A stretch of 64,000 nt of DNA, from contig CAVXFK010000016.1 of assembly GCA_963761005.1 (NCBI GenBank), forward strand, positions 124,001 through 188,000. Direction: 5' to 3'. Below are positions 8,998-17,799 of this stretch, one piece after another. The first letter of the stretch is position 1, and each line of letters opens with the position of its first letter. The stretch is from DASWJZ01 sp963761005. Its GTDB lineage: Bacteria > Pseudomonadota > Alphaproteobacteria > Rhizobiales > Afifellaceae. A model generated the notes under the pieces. The model saw only the letters and a program-made list of their open reading frames with translations, was not told where the DNA came from and made no database searches. The translations under genes and the position numbers were made by a program.

Positions 8998-9666
8998 TCA
9001 GTGACCTCCGCGGCGGTTCAGCCAACTCTCCACCTGGCGGATTCCCGCCGCGGTGATGAGGCTGAAGACCAGAAAGAAGATGCCGACCAGGGTGATCGGC
9101 TCGGTGTAACGGAAATTCTCCGAACCGAGAATCTTTGCCGTCTGCATCAGCTCCAGGACGGCAATGGCGGAGAGGAGCGGCGTCTCCTTGAAAAGCGCCA
9201 CCAGATAATTGCCGAGCGCCGGCACGATGGGCGGAATTGCCTGCGGAATGATGACGTCGCGGAACGTGTGGTAGGGGCTCAGGTTCAGCGCTGTCGACGC
9301 CTCCCACTGCCCGCGCGGAATGTTGGCGAGCCCTGAGCGGTAGACCTCCGAGCAATAGGTCCCGTAGTGGAGGCCGAGCGCGAGAACGCCGGCGGTCATC
9401 GCCGACAGGTTCAGGCCGAACTCCGGAAACACGAAGAAGATGAAGAAGATCTGGATCAGGAGCGGCGTCGAGCGGATGAACTCGACGAAGCCGGCCGTCG
9501 GAATCGAGACCCAGTTCGACTTCGACATCCGAAGGATCGCAAGCAGGAGCCCGAACGTCGCCGCCAGAAGAAAGCCGAGGAACGTCGCCTCGACGGTCAC
9601 GATCGATGCCTTGGCGAGGACCGGGAGGATCTCGAACGTATAGCCCCAATCCCAAAGCTTGGTCAT
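8998..9666 (-). CDS. ehuD: Ectoine/hydroxyectoine ABC transporter permease EhuD
   Basis: A 222-residue permease of the His/Glu/Gln/Arg/opine (HEQRO) family, starting at MTKLWDWGYTFEILP. About five membrane helices are visible, with the family docking loop (QWEASTALNLSPYHTFRDVIIPQA). The ATG at 9666 overlaps the ehuC stop as ATGA. The frame stays open much further upstream, but that part lies antisense to nothing and within ehuC in another frame, so it is not coding. It pairs with EhuC to form the channel. Confidence 0.9.
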   Translation of the reverse strand: MTKLWDWGYTFEILPVLAKASIVTVEATFLGFLLAATFGLLLAILRMSKSNWVSIPTAGFVEFIRSTPLLIQIFFIFFVFPEFGLNLSAMTAGVLALGLHYGTYCSEVYRSGLANIPRGQWEASTALNLSPYHTFRDVIIPQAIPPIVPALGNYLVALFKETPLLSAIAVLELMQTAKILGSENFRYTEPITLVGIFFLVFSLITAAGIRQVESWLNRRGGH

Positions 9667-10388
9667 GCCCGCCCCCGCGCTATGCCGCGGGCCGCGCGTT
9701 CCTCGAGCGTGCGCATGGCGACGGTGATGACCGAGGCGATGGCGAGATAGAAGACGAGCACGATGGAGAAGATCTCGACCGTGCGGAACGTGGTCGCGTT
9801 CATCTGCTGCGCCTTGAAGGCGAGATCGGAGATGGTGATCAATGAGACGAGCGACGTCGCCTTCAAAAGCTCGATGAAGAGATTCCCCCAGGGCGGGATC
9901 ATGCGCAGGATGGCCTGCGGGATGATGATGCGGCGAAGCGCCGTCATCCGCGTCATGTTGAGCGCGGTCGAGGCTTCCCACTGTCCGCGCTGCACCGAGC
10001 CGATCGCGCCGCGCACCACCTCCGCGCCGTAGGCACCGACGTTCAGCCCGAGCGTCAGGATCGCCACCGTCAGCGGTTCGAGCAGGATGCCGAAATGCGG
10101 GAGCACGAAGAACAGCCAGAAGAGCTGCACCAGCGCCGACGTGCCGCGGAACACTTCGATGTAGCCGACCGCCAGCCAGCGCACCGGCCACGGCCCGTAC
10201 ATCTTCGCGATCGCCGCGACGAACGCCACGACAACGGCGAGCACGCAGCCGCCGACGGTGATCTCGATGGTGACGAGCGCGCCTTCAAGAAGGCCGGGAA
10301 GGAACACGCGGAACGTTGCGAAGCTCGCGACGACCAGTCCCGCGGTGAACGCCACGATGGCGCAGATCGTCAGCTGACGCAGCTGCAC
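9663..10388 (-). CDS. ehuC: Ectoine/hydroxyectoine ABC transporter permease EhuC
   Basis: A 241-residue HEQRO-family permease, paralogous to EhuD. It shares the docking segment QWEASTALNMTRMTALRRIIIPQA. Hydrophobic segments begin with an N-terminal helix at about residues 8-30. It ends in a short Arg-rich tail overlapping ehuD by 4 bases. It is separated from ehuB by 56 bases containing a strong hairpin. Confidence 0.9.
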   Translation of the reverse strand: MQLRQLTICAIVAFTAGLVVASFATFRVFLPGLLEGALVTIEITVGGCVLAVVVAFVAAIAKMYGPWPVRWLAVGYIEVFRGTSALVQLFWLFFVLPHFGILLEPLTVAILTLGLNVGAYGAEVVRGAIGSVQRGQWEASTALNMTRMTALRRIIIPQAILRMIPPWGNLFIELLKATSLVSLITISDLAFKAQQMNATTFRTVEIFSIVLVFYLAIASVITVAMRTLEERAARGIARGRA

Positions 10389-10406
10389 GGCTCATCCCCC
10401 AAGGGG

Positions 10407-10435
10407 ACGCCCCGCCAGGGAGGGCGGCGGGGCGT
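10407..10435 (-). other. Intercistronic hairpin between ehuB and ehuC
   Basis: Perfect 10-base arms at 10407-10416 and 10426-10435 enclose a 9-base loop, with no T tract. Its place after the binding-protein gene suggests a message-stabilising or partial-termination element that lets EhuB exceed the membrane components, similar to the one at 3693-3723. Confidence 0.6.
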
Positions 10436-10444
10436 AGATCGCGC

Positions 10445-11305
10445 CTACTTGCCGGCGCAGAGCTCTTCGGTCGTCTTCGTCGGCAGGTATCCCTCGCCGA
10501 AGCCGAACGGCGTGACAAGCGCGATGTGCTCGGGGCTGCCGATGAACTTCTTCAGCTCCGCGTTGAAGGCCTCGTAGAGGTCCTTGTCCTCCTTGCGGAA
10601 GGCGACCGCGCCGTGGCCGACGACCGACTTGCCGGCGACCATGCCGAACGGCTTCGTCGATTCCACGCCGTCATTCTTCGACGCCATGTCGGCGATCGAG
10701 AGCGCCGTCAGCGCGGCAGCGTCGGCGCGTCCCGCCTGCACCGCCTTCACAAGGCTCGACTGGTCCGGGAGGATGACCAACTGGCCTTCGGGGATTCCGG
10801 AATCCTTAGCGTAGCCGCCCTCAACCGCGCCGGCCATCACGGCGAGCTTCAAGTCGGCATTCTTGGCGACCGTGCTGTAGTCGACGATCCCCTTCGGATT
10901 ACCCGCCTTGACGAGGAAGGCCTGGCCGATGCCGTAGGTCGGCTCGGAGAACTGCACCTGCTCGCAGCGCTTCGGATTGACGAACATGCCGGCGGCAATG
11001 ATGTCGAAGCGGCCGGCCTGCAGGCCCGGGATCAGCGAGCCGAACTCGGTGAGCACGCCGTCGACCTGCGGGATGCCGATCTTCGCCAGGATCGCCTTCA
11101 CGACCTCCGGCGATTCGCCGGTCAGCTTGCCGTCGGGGGTCGCGTAGCCGTAGGGCGCCTCGTTGGCGAAGCCGACGCGAAGATAGCCTTCGCGCTTGCC
11201 ACGCTCGAGCGTAGTTTCCGCTTGCGCGGCAAAGGCGGTGGCAAAAGTGACGGCGCCGGCGGCCAGGACCAGGAGCGTCCGCCGGGAAAGGCTGGAATTC
11301 ATCAT
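10445..11305 (-). CDS. ehuB: Ectoine/hydroxyectoine ABC transporter substrate-binding protein
   Basis: A 286-residue periplasmic protein of solute-binding family 3. It starts at ATG 11305, with GGAGGA 5 bases upstream, so the longer upstream open frame is not used. Residues 1-28 are a signal peptide containing SRRTLLVLAAG, possibly Tat-compatible. The mature protein shows the EhuB hallmark VGFANEAPYGYATPDGKLTGESPE and the matching VDGVLTEFGSLIPGLQAGRFDIIAAGM segment. It captures ectoine and 5-hydroxyectoine. First gene of the minus-strand operon; its promoter lies in the 11306-11491 divergent region. Confidence 0.92.
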   Translation of the reverse strand: MMNSSLSRRTLLVLAAGAVTFATAFAAQAETTLERGKREGYLRVGFANEAPYGYATPDGKLTGESPEVVKAILAKIGIPQVDGVLTEFGSLIPGLQAGRFDIIAAGMFVNPKRCEQVQFSEPTYGIGQAFLVKAGNPKGIVDYSTVAKNADLKLAVMAGAVEGGYAKDSGIPEGQLVILPDQSSLVKAVQAGRADAAALTALSIADMASKNDGVESTKPFGMVAGKSVVGHGAVAFRKEDKDLYEAFNAELKKFIGSPEHIALVTPFGFGEGYLPTKTTEELCAGK

Positions 11306-11415
11306 GGCTGTCCTCCACTCAAACGGGCCTCGCCACGATCCGAGCTTTTTTCGGCGTGAGTGCCGGACGACGGCCCAGAAATTGAGCCTGCCGCAATTAT
11401 GCCCGCGGATCAACC

Positions 11416-11429
11416 GTTGTGTACAACAA
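11416..11429. promoter_or_regulatory. Candidate GntR operator, copy 1
   Basis: GTTGT-GT-ACAAC (11416-11427) is a perfect inverted repeat. Bases 11418-11429 recur with one mismatch 75 bases away at 11493-11504. The T-x-GT-xx-AC-x-A pattern suits FCD-type GntR proteins. It sits between the divergent ehuB and M24-like genes, so one repressor could control both operons. Confidence 0.5.
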
Positions 11430-11488
11430 TCGTCTCTGCCAGAACCTTAGAACTTGCTTTTTAGCCATCTGCGGCTTGGTATGACGCT

Positions 11489-11504
11489 TTGATGTGCACA
11501 ACAA
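11489..11504. promoter_or_regulatory. Candidate GntR operator, copy 2
   Basis: A 16-base near-palindrome (TGTGCACA core, arms matching 7 of 8) repeats the 12-base unit seen at 11418-11429. It lies across the assigned start codon of the next gene. Repression could therefore block both transcription and ribosome entry, or the true start could lie further downstream. Confidence 0.4.
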
Positions 11505-12706
11505 AGGCAGTCGCTAAGCTCCGTCCGGAATCCGACAGCGCGCTGGCGCTCCGGGAAACGCCACCCTATTTTGCCGAGATGGAATTCGACGCGCGGCTCA
11601 GCGCCGTGCGCACCCGCATGGCGGAGTTGGATCTCGCTGCCTGTCTCATCTCGGCGCCGGAGAACATTTTCTATCTGACCGGCCTCGATCACTGGGGCTA
11701 CTTCGCGCCGCATATTCTGATCGTTCCTGCGTCAGGCGAGATGGTTCTCGTCACGCGAGCGATGGAAGGCGTGACGATCGCCCGTCAGGTACTGAATGCC
11801 CGCTTCGAGGGCCATTCCGATAGCGAGATCGCCGCCGATCGTGCGACCCGCATACTTCGTGATCTCGGCCTCTCCCGTGGCCGCATCGGGTTCGAAGCTT
11901 GGTCGAGCGCGATGCCGCACGGCATGGCCGAGCGGCTGACGCTTTCGTTCGCTCAGGTCGAATGGATCGATTTCAGCGGGCGCGTTGACGGTCTGCGCCT
12001 GATCAAGAGTCCGGCCGAGCAGCACTTCATCCGCGAAGCGGCGCGCGTTTCGGACGCCGCCGCGGCCGCGGCGATTGACGCAATCCGCGCCGGCGTCAGC
12101 GAACGGGAGGTAGCGGCCGCCTGCCAGAGCGCAATGATCCTCGCCGGCGGCACTTTTCCGGGATTTGGCCCGTTCATCCGCTCGACCGCTCGGCTTGGCG
12201 AAGAGCATACGACATGGAGCTCCTTGCGCTTCGTAAAGGGCGATTCCGTTTTCCTGGAGCTGTCCGGCTGCGTCGCGCGCTACCACGCCCCGCTCGGGCG
12301 CCTCGTGCATGTCGGCGAGGCGCCGGAAGGCGCGCGGGCGATGCAGGATGTCGCCGCCGACGGTTTTCACGCCGTGTGCGAGGCGCTGCGCCCCGGGATG
12401 CGCTTTCGCGATGTCTACGCCGAGTGGCAGCGCGCCGTCGACGAGGCCGGGCTTGCCCACTACCGGCGACATCATTGCGGCTATGCCGTCGGCATCGGCG
12501 TTCCACCGAGCTGGACCGGCGGCAACAAGGTCATGGGTCTGCGTGCCGACAGCGATCTCGTTGTGACGGCCGGAATGACCTTTCACGTCATCTCATGGCT
12601 CATGGGCACGGGTCGTGGCGATTTCTTCGTCTCCAATACGGTGCTGGTCGGTGAGCAGGGCTCGGTGCTTCTGACCCGCGCTCCGGCCGGCATCGTCGTG
12701 CGTTAG
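11492..12706 (+). CDS. M24/creatinase-like peptidase family protein, DoeA paralogue
   Basis: A 404-residue pita-bread-fold protein. The N-terminal creatinase domain (residues 30-160, ENIFYLTGLDHWGYF) precedes the catalytic-like domain. Where metal-dependent M24 enzymes have a second Asp ligand, this one reads SGCVARYHAPLGR, so it is probably metal-independent like creatinase and DoeA. It stands first in an operon with doeA (12-base gap), suggesting a second ring-opening or amide-cleaving activity on ectoine-related compounds. ATG 11492 is chosen because PPYFAEMEF resembles family N-termini; ATG 11579 is the alternative. Confidence 0.8.
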   Translation: MCTTKAVAKLRPESDSALALRETPPYFAEMEFDARLSAVRTRMAELDLAACLISAPENIFYLTGLDHWGYFAPHILIVPASGEMVLVTRAMEGVTIARQVLNARFEGHSDSEIAADRATRILRDLGLSRGRIGFEAWSSAMPHGMAERLTLSFAQVEWIDFSGRVDGLRLIKSPAEQHFIREAARVSDAAAAAAIDAIRAGVSEREVAAACQSAMILAGGTFPGFGPFIRSTARLGEEHTTWSSLRFVKGDSVFLELSGCVARYHAPLGRLVHVGEAPEGARAMQDVAADGFHAVCEALRPGMRFRDVYAEWQRAVDEAGLAHYRRHHCGYAVGIGVPPSWTGGNKVMGLRADSDLVVTAGMTFHVISWLMGTGRGDFFVSNTVLVGEQGSVLLTRAPAGIVVR

Positions 12707-12717
12707 GACGGGTCGAC

Positions 12718-13905
12718 ATGGAATTCGGAAAGAACAATACGCCCTTCGGCATCGAGGAGTTTGGAGAGCGCCTGACGAAGGCGAAGGCGCGGATGGCGGC
12801 GGCCGGGCTCGACGCGCTCGTCGTCTCCGATCCGGCGAACATGAACTACCTGACCGGATATGACGGCTGGTCGTTCTACGTGCATCAATGCGTGATCGTC
12901 GCGCAGGGTTTGAAGCAGCCGCTCTGGATCGGGCGCGGCCAGGATGCGAACGGTGCCAAGCTGACGACGATCCTCCCGCACGACAACATCGTCGGCTATT
13001 CCGACGACCACGTGCAGTCGACCACGAAACATCCGATGCAGGTCGTGGCGCGCGTCCTGCGAGACAACGGCCTTCAAGCTGGTCGGATCGGCGTCGAGGC
13101 GGATTGCTACTATTTCACCGCGAAGGCGCTCGAAGTCCTCAGAAGCGAGCTGCCGGATGCGCGCTTCGAGGATGCGGGCGTTCTGGTGAACTGGGTCCGC
13201 GCGGTGAAATCCAAGCAAGAGATCGCGTTGATGCGGCAGGCGGCACGCATCGCGGAGCGCATCATGCAGACCGCGATCGACACGATTGGCGTCGGCGTTC
13301 GTCAATGCGACGCGGCGGCGGCGATCCAGGCGGCGGCTGCACGCGGCACGGAAGAGTACGGCGGCGACTATCCCGCCATCGTGCCGCTCATGCCGACCGG
13401 CGTCGGGACATCCTGCCCGCACATGACATGGCTCGACGAGCCCTTCATCGTCGACACCGGCACCAGCATCGAGATTGCCGGCGTCCGCCGCCGCTATCAC
13501 GTGCCGATGACGCGGACGGTTTATCTCGGCGCGCCGCCGGAGAAGATGCGGCATGCGGCCGAAGTCGTCGTGGAGGGGATCGCAGCTGGTCTTGCCGCAG
13601 CGAAACCGGGCGCGATGGCGCGCGACATCCACGCCGCTTGGACGAAGACGATCGAGCGCCACGGCCTCTTCAAGGACTCGCGCTGCGGCTATTCAGTTGG
13701 CCTCAACTATCCGCCGGATTGGGGTGAGCGCACGATCTCGCTCCGCGCGACCGACGAGACCGTGCTTCAACCGAACATGACGCTCCATTTCATGCCCGGA
13801 ATCTGGCTCGACGACTGGGGGATCGCGATCTCCGAGGCGATCCGCATCACGGAGACCGGCGTCGAGCCCTTCTGCGACTTTCCGCGCCGGCTCTTCGTGA
13901 AATGA
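12718..13905 (+). CDS. doeA: Ectoine hydrolase
   Basis: A 395-residue creatinase-like protein of the M24 fold. The N-terminal segment VVSDPANMNYLTGYDGWSFYVHQ and the IGRGQDANGAKLTT region are typical of DoeA (EutD). DoeA opens the ectoine ring to N-alpha-acetyl-diaminobutyrate, which DoeB then deacetylates. The metal-site Asp of M24 peptidases is absent (RRRYHVPMTRT), as in other creatinase-type members. It overlaps the next gene by ATGA and follows the paralogue at 11492-12706. Confidence 0.92.
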   Translation: MEFGKNNTPFGIEEFGERLTKAKARMAAAGLDALVVSDPANMNYLTGYDGWSFYVHQCVIVAQGLKQPLWIGRGQDANGAKLTTILPHDNIVGYSDDHVQSTTKHPMQVVARVLRDNGLQAGRIGVEADCYYFTAKALEVLRSELPDARFEDAGVLVNWVRAVKSKQEIALMRQAARIAERIMQTAIDTIGVGVRQCDAAAAIQAAAARGTEEYGGDYPAIVPLMPTGVGTSCPHMTWLDEPFIVDTGTSIEIAGVRRRYHVPMTRTVYLGAPPEKMRHAAEVVVEGIAAGLAAAKPGAMARDIHAAWTKTIERHGLFKDSRCGYSVGLNYPPDWGERTISLRATDETVLQPNMTLHFMPGIWLDDWGIAISEAIRITETGVEPFCDFPRRLFVK

Positions 13906-14933
13906 CCGGCAAGAACTTCGCCAGCGACAACATCACCGGAGCGGCGCCGGAGATCATGGCGCGGCTCGTCGCCGAAAACGGCGGGGACTGTCTCCCATAC
14001 GGCGACGATCGTCACACGAAGGTCGTCGGGGCGGCGTTCAACAAAGTCTTCGAAGCCGACGTTGCCGTCATGCTGGTCAGCACCGGAACCGCGGCGAACG
14101 CACTGGCGCTTGCCTGCGCCTGTCCTCCGTACGGAGCGATCTTCTGCCATCGCGAGGCGCACATCGAGCGCGAGGAGGGCGGCGCGGTGGAGCATCTCGC
14201 GGGCGGCGCGCGGCTTGTTCCGTTGGATGGCGCCAATGCGAAGCTCGATTCAGAGAGCCTCGATGCCGCGATCAGTGCCTATTCGCCCGCCGCGCACTTC
14301 TTTCGCGCGGCGGCGGTCAGCCTGACGCAGGCGACGGAGTTCGGCACGGTCTATTCGCTTCCCGAGATCCGCGCGATTGCCGATGTCGCGCACCGTCACG
14401 GTCTTAAGCTGCACGTGGACGGTGCGCGCTTCGCCAACGCCGTCGCGTCGCAGGATTGCAGCGCCGCGGAGATGTCGTGGAAAGCCGGCGTCGACGTTCT
14501 CTCGTTCGGCGCGACCAAGAACGGCGCGATGGCCGCCGAGGCGGTCGTCTTCTTCGATCAAAGTCTGCTCGCTGGAGCAGCGGAGCGACGCAAGCGCGCC
14601 GGCATGCTCTGGTCGAAGCACCGCTTTCTCGCCGTGCAATGGGATGCCTATCTGGCCGATGACCTCTGGCTGCGGCTCGCGCGCACCGCAAATGCGCGAG
14701 CCCGCGCGCTCGGCGGCGGACTGGCAGCGCTCCCTCCCGCCGAACTGACGCATCCCGTCGAGGCGAACGAGGTCTTCGTCCGGATGCCCGAACGCGCGCT
14801 GGAACTTCTCGAGGCGGAGGGCTTCCAGTTTTACCGTTACGGCGGCGGAATCATCCGGCTCGTAACCTCCTTTGCGACGAGCGAGGCGGATGTTGCCGAA
14901 TTCCTGGCCGCGGCGAAGCGGCATCTGGACTGA
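13902..14933 (+). CDS. Threonine aldolase-like PLP enzyme (beta-eliminating lyase family)
   Basis: A 343-residue fold-type I PLP enzyme of the low-specificity threonine aldolase family. It shows STGTAANALALA (phosphate region), HVDGARFANAV (the Asp that contacts the PLP ring nitrogen) and SFGATKNGAMAAEA (PLP Lys). The 4-base overlap with doeA places it in the ectoine-degradation operon. Known 5-hydroxyectoine routes use EutB (PLP dehydratase) and EutC; neither is here, so this gene may handle a hydroxylated intermediate. That role is inferred from context only. Confidence 0.82.
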   Translation: MTGKNFASDNITGAAPEIMARLVAENGGDCLPYGDDRHTKVVGAAFNKVFEADVAVMLVSTGTAANALALACACPPYGAIFCHREAHIEREEGGAVEHLAGGARLVPLDGANAKLDSESLDAAISAYSPAAHFFRAAAVSLTQATEFGTVYSLPEIRAIADVAHRHGLKLHVDGARFANAVASQDCSAAEMSWKAGVDVLSFGATKNGAMAAEAVVFFDQSLLAGAAERRKRAGMLWSKHRFLAVQWDAYLADDLWLRLARTANARARALGGGLAALPPAELTHPVEANEVFVRMPERALELLEAEGFQFYRYGGGIIRLVTSFATSEADVAEFLAAAKRHLD

Positions 14934-14956
14934 ACTGCCGCCAAGAGCGGCACGGC

Positions 14957-15007
14957 CCAGCTTCCTTGCGTCACGGGAGTAGCCAGCTTCCCCGCGTCAC
15001 AAGAGTG
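14957..15007. repeat. Imperfect tandem duplication at the end of the HyfB-like gene
   Basis: Two units of about 25 bases (14957-14981 and 14983-15007) match except at a few positions. Each contains GCGTCAC, which supplies an in-frame minus-strand stop in one of two frames (14971 and 14997). It looks like a short slippage duplication covering the gene's last codons. Confidence 0.5.
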
Positions 15008-16992
15008 AAATGAACAGGATCACGATAAGAAGGACTCCGACCAGGGCGAGGTAGACGTTCAAGTGGCCGGACTGGATCACGCGCATGCGCCTTGCGACCG
15101 AACTCGCGAGGCGCTCCAGCGGAACAAAAAGATAAGGGCCGAAGATCGGTGCCACGTCGTGCGTGAAAACGAGCCGCCGGATGAAATACGGGTGGCCATT
15201 TCCCTCTTCGGCTTGCTGCCGTTCCGTCGTCACCGTCGGCCGGTAGACGAAGCTGTAGAAAGTCCGCAGCGCATTCGAGAAAGTGAGCCCCGTCGTCGTG
15301 GCGCGCTCGGGATTGAGGCTTCGCCCACCGTACCAGACAGGCACGCGCGAAGCCTTCTTGCGCATCGTCAGAACGAGAAGCGTGATCGGCAAGAGCGCAA
15401 GAAGCGGCATAGCGATGACGAGCTTGCTTGGCGAGATGAAGGCGAACTTCGCCGTTAGCGGCACCAGTAGCCAGCCGTCGCGCATCTGACCGGCGGCATC
15501 GGCGCCGAACGTGGCAAGGTCGACGGTGGACAAGGCGCCGAGCCAGACCGGCATGCCGACGGCCAAGGCAAGGACGAGAATCCCCAGGGCTCCGACCGCC
15601 AGCGCGGTTCCTTCCGGTACCGGCTTCGCGGCTTCGTCGCGTCTTCCGAGAAGGCCCAATCCGAACACCTTGATATAGGTCGCGAGCGCGATTGCGGCGG
15701 TCAGCGCCAAACCGGCGCCGGCGAGCGCGGCCGCGAGGCGGCTCGCGAGGTTGCCGAGATGGAAGCCCTGGAAGAAGGTCTGAAACAGATACCATTCGCT
15801 GACGAAGCCGGCCTGCGGCGGCATCGCCGCAAGGCTCATGGCAGCGAAAAGTGCGCCGAGGCCGAACACCCAGGAACTCGCTCGAAGCACGCCTTGCTGC
15901 GCAAGCACATAGCTCGCCGTAGCCCTGAAGAACTCCGTCGGCCGACAGGAACATCGCGCCCTTGGCGAGCGCATGGCCGGCGAGATGCAGGAGCGCCACG
16001 GTCCAGGCGAGAGCGGCAAGGCTGCTCAGTCCATCCTGGCGGAACATGATCGCCGCGCCGAGGAGAGCGACTGCGATCGATCCGTTCTCGGCGGAGGACA
16101 GGCTCAAGAGCTCGCGCCATCCTTCCTGCTGGAAAGCGTAGAGCGCGGTCAGTATGGCGCTCACTACGGCGATGGCGACGATCACGATTCCGGCGACGGA
16201 AAATGGCAGAGCCAGATCTGCCGGCAGCCAGTCGATCAATCCGCGCGCAAACGCAAAGAAGGCGGCATTGAGAACGACGCCGGAAAGAATTGCCCCAGTG
16301 GCACCGCTTCCCGCGCCGTAGGCGCCTGGAAACCATTCGTAGAACGGTAGCAGGCCGAGCTTCGCGCCGAAACCGATCAGAAGGAGAAAAGCGACGAAGA
16401 GTTGTTCGCCGAGCGGCATCGACGCCGCGCCTGTCGCGAAGGCGGAAAACGAAAGGCTCCCCGCGTGGCCGGCCAGGATGACGAAGGCGAGGATCAGCGC
16501 GACGGAACCAACTTCGAGTAGGGCGAGCATCAGGAGCACAGGTCGGCCGGAATCCGGCGCGAGATCCTCGCCGAGGATCATCAATGCTCCGCCGAGGCTC
16601 ATGATCTCCCACGCAATGAGAAACGTCACGGCATCCTGCATCCCGAAGACACCGAGCGCCCCAACGAGAGACGCGGCGACGCCGAACACCCATGCCTGCT
16701 TGCGCGGCGACGGTGTGCCGAGCCATGTCGCAAACGCTGCTCCCGGCAGCCCGAAGCCGAGCAGCCACAGCGCTTCCGGCGAAAGAGCAAAGCCTGCAGT
16801 GTCGGGCCCGATCCCGAGGAAGGTCTGAACCGGCGCCAGCCCCGCCGGCAGCGTGGATATGGCAAGCGCGACAAGCAGCAGAGCACCAAGGACGACAAGA
16901 CCGCGGGCGAGCGCGATCCCGCGCCCGGTCAGAGCGACAACCGCGCTGAGCAACCACGCCCCGAGGCCAGCGACGAGGAGGCTATGCGCCAA
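14997..16992 (-). CDS. HyfB/HycC-like proton-pump membrane subunit, with apparent frameshift
   Basis: A large antiporter-like membrane subunit (NuoL/M/N family) of a hydrogenase-4-like complex, about 664 residues if repaired. The N-terminal two-thirds reads from 16992 (start MAHSLLVAGLGAWLL) to about 15930, ending KGAMFLSADGV. The sequence then continues in the next frame (FRATASYVLAQQGVLRASSW through AAMPPQAGFVSEW to the stop at 14997). Removing one base at about 15930 joins the two with the expected HyfB motif. It overlaps the preceding gene by 11 bases. Either the complex has lost this pump subunit or the base is a sequence error. Confidence 0.82.
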
Positions 16993-17791
16993 GGTGGCCT
17001 CCTTTCACGCGCTGCGGCATGCGGTCGAGGAACATCAGCAGAGCCTCGATCATGGCGGCAGGGTTGGGCGGGCAACCTGGCAGATAGATGTCGACCGGCA
17101 GGACACCCTCCAGGCCGTTGCCGCACGCATATCCGCCGCCGGTCATACCGCCGGAGACAGCGCAGGTTCCCATCGCCATCACCCATTTCGGGTCAGGCAT
17201 CGCCTCGTAGGTGCGGCGGAGCGGTTCGTGCATGGCATAGGTCACCGGACCGGTGACGAGCAGCAGATCGGCAAAGCGGGGCGAGGCGGTGAAGAAGATT
17301 CCGAAGCGGTGGAGGTTGTAGAAGGGATTGTTGAGCGCCTGCAGCTCCGACTCGCAGCCGTTGCAGGAGCCGGAATCGACGTGACGGATATGAAGGCTGC
17401 GGCGGAAGCCTTGCGTGGAAGCACGGCGCCTCTCGGCTGAGGTAACATGTGAACTTGCCGCCGACAGGTTGAGATCGGAGCGCTCCCGCACGCCGAACGC
17501 CCAATCGAGCGACGATTTCGCAGCGTCCGCCGGGCAAGCTTCAACGCAGAGCTGGCAGGCCACGCACCGCCCGTAGTCAACCGCGAGGCGATCAGCGCCG
17601 CCCTCGTCGGCGGCGACCTGGATGGCACCGGTCGGGCAGGCATCTGCGCACTCCGTGCAACCTTCGCCACAGCGATCCGTCTCAAAACGCGGCATGCCGA
17701 GCACGCCCGCCTGGCCATCGCCGGAACCGGTGCGCGGCCAGCGCGTCGTCGCCCGCCCTTGCATCAATCCGAGAAGCGTCCAGACCGGCAT
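16982..17791 (-). CDS. Fused ferredoxin / NuoB-like small subunit of a hydrogenase-like complex
   Basis: A 269-residue protein joining two parts that are separate in classical hydrogenase-4 (HyfH and HyfI). Residues 41-90 hold two 4Fe-4S motifs (C41, C45, C48, C52 and C76, C79, C82, C86). Residues 135-245 are a NuoB/HycG-like domain with all four cluster ligands (C143, C146, C210, C240; CNGCESE, GTCAVSGG, LPGCPPNP). Electrons could pass from a soluble donor through three clusters to the large subunit. Start MPVWTLLG at ATG 17791, 8 bases after the large-subunit stop; the longer upstream frame lies inside that gene. Confidence 0.9.
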   Translation of the reverse strand: MPVWTLLGLMQGRATTRWPRTGSGDGQAGVLGMPRFETDRCGEGCTECADACPTGAIQVAADEGGADRLAVDYGRCVACQLCVEACPADAAKSSLDWAFGVRERSDLNLSAASSHVTSAERRRASTQGFRRSLHIRHVDSGSCNGCESELQALNNPFYNLHRFGIFFTASPRFADLLLVTGPVTYAMHEPLRRTYEAMPDPKWVMAMGTCAVSGGMTGGGYACGNGLEGVLPVDIYLPGCPPNPAAMIEALLMFLDRMPQRVKGGHLGA

Positions 17792-17799
17792 CGCGACTC

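Noticed and set aside
16984..17440. Plus-strand open frames over the ferredoxin/NuoB-like gene
   Set aside because: They are shadows of a gene with intact cluster motifs on the other strand.
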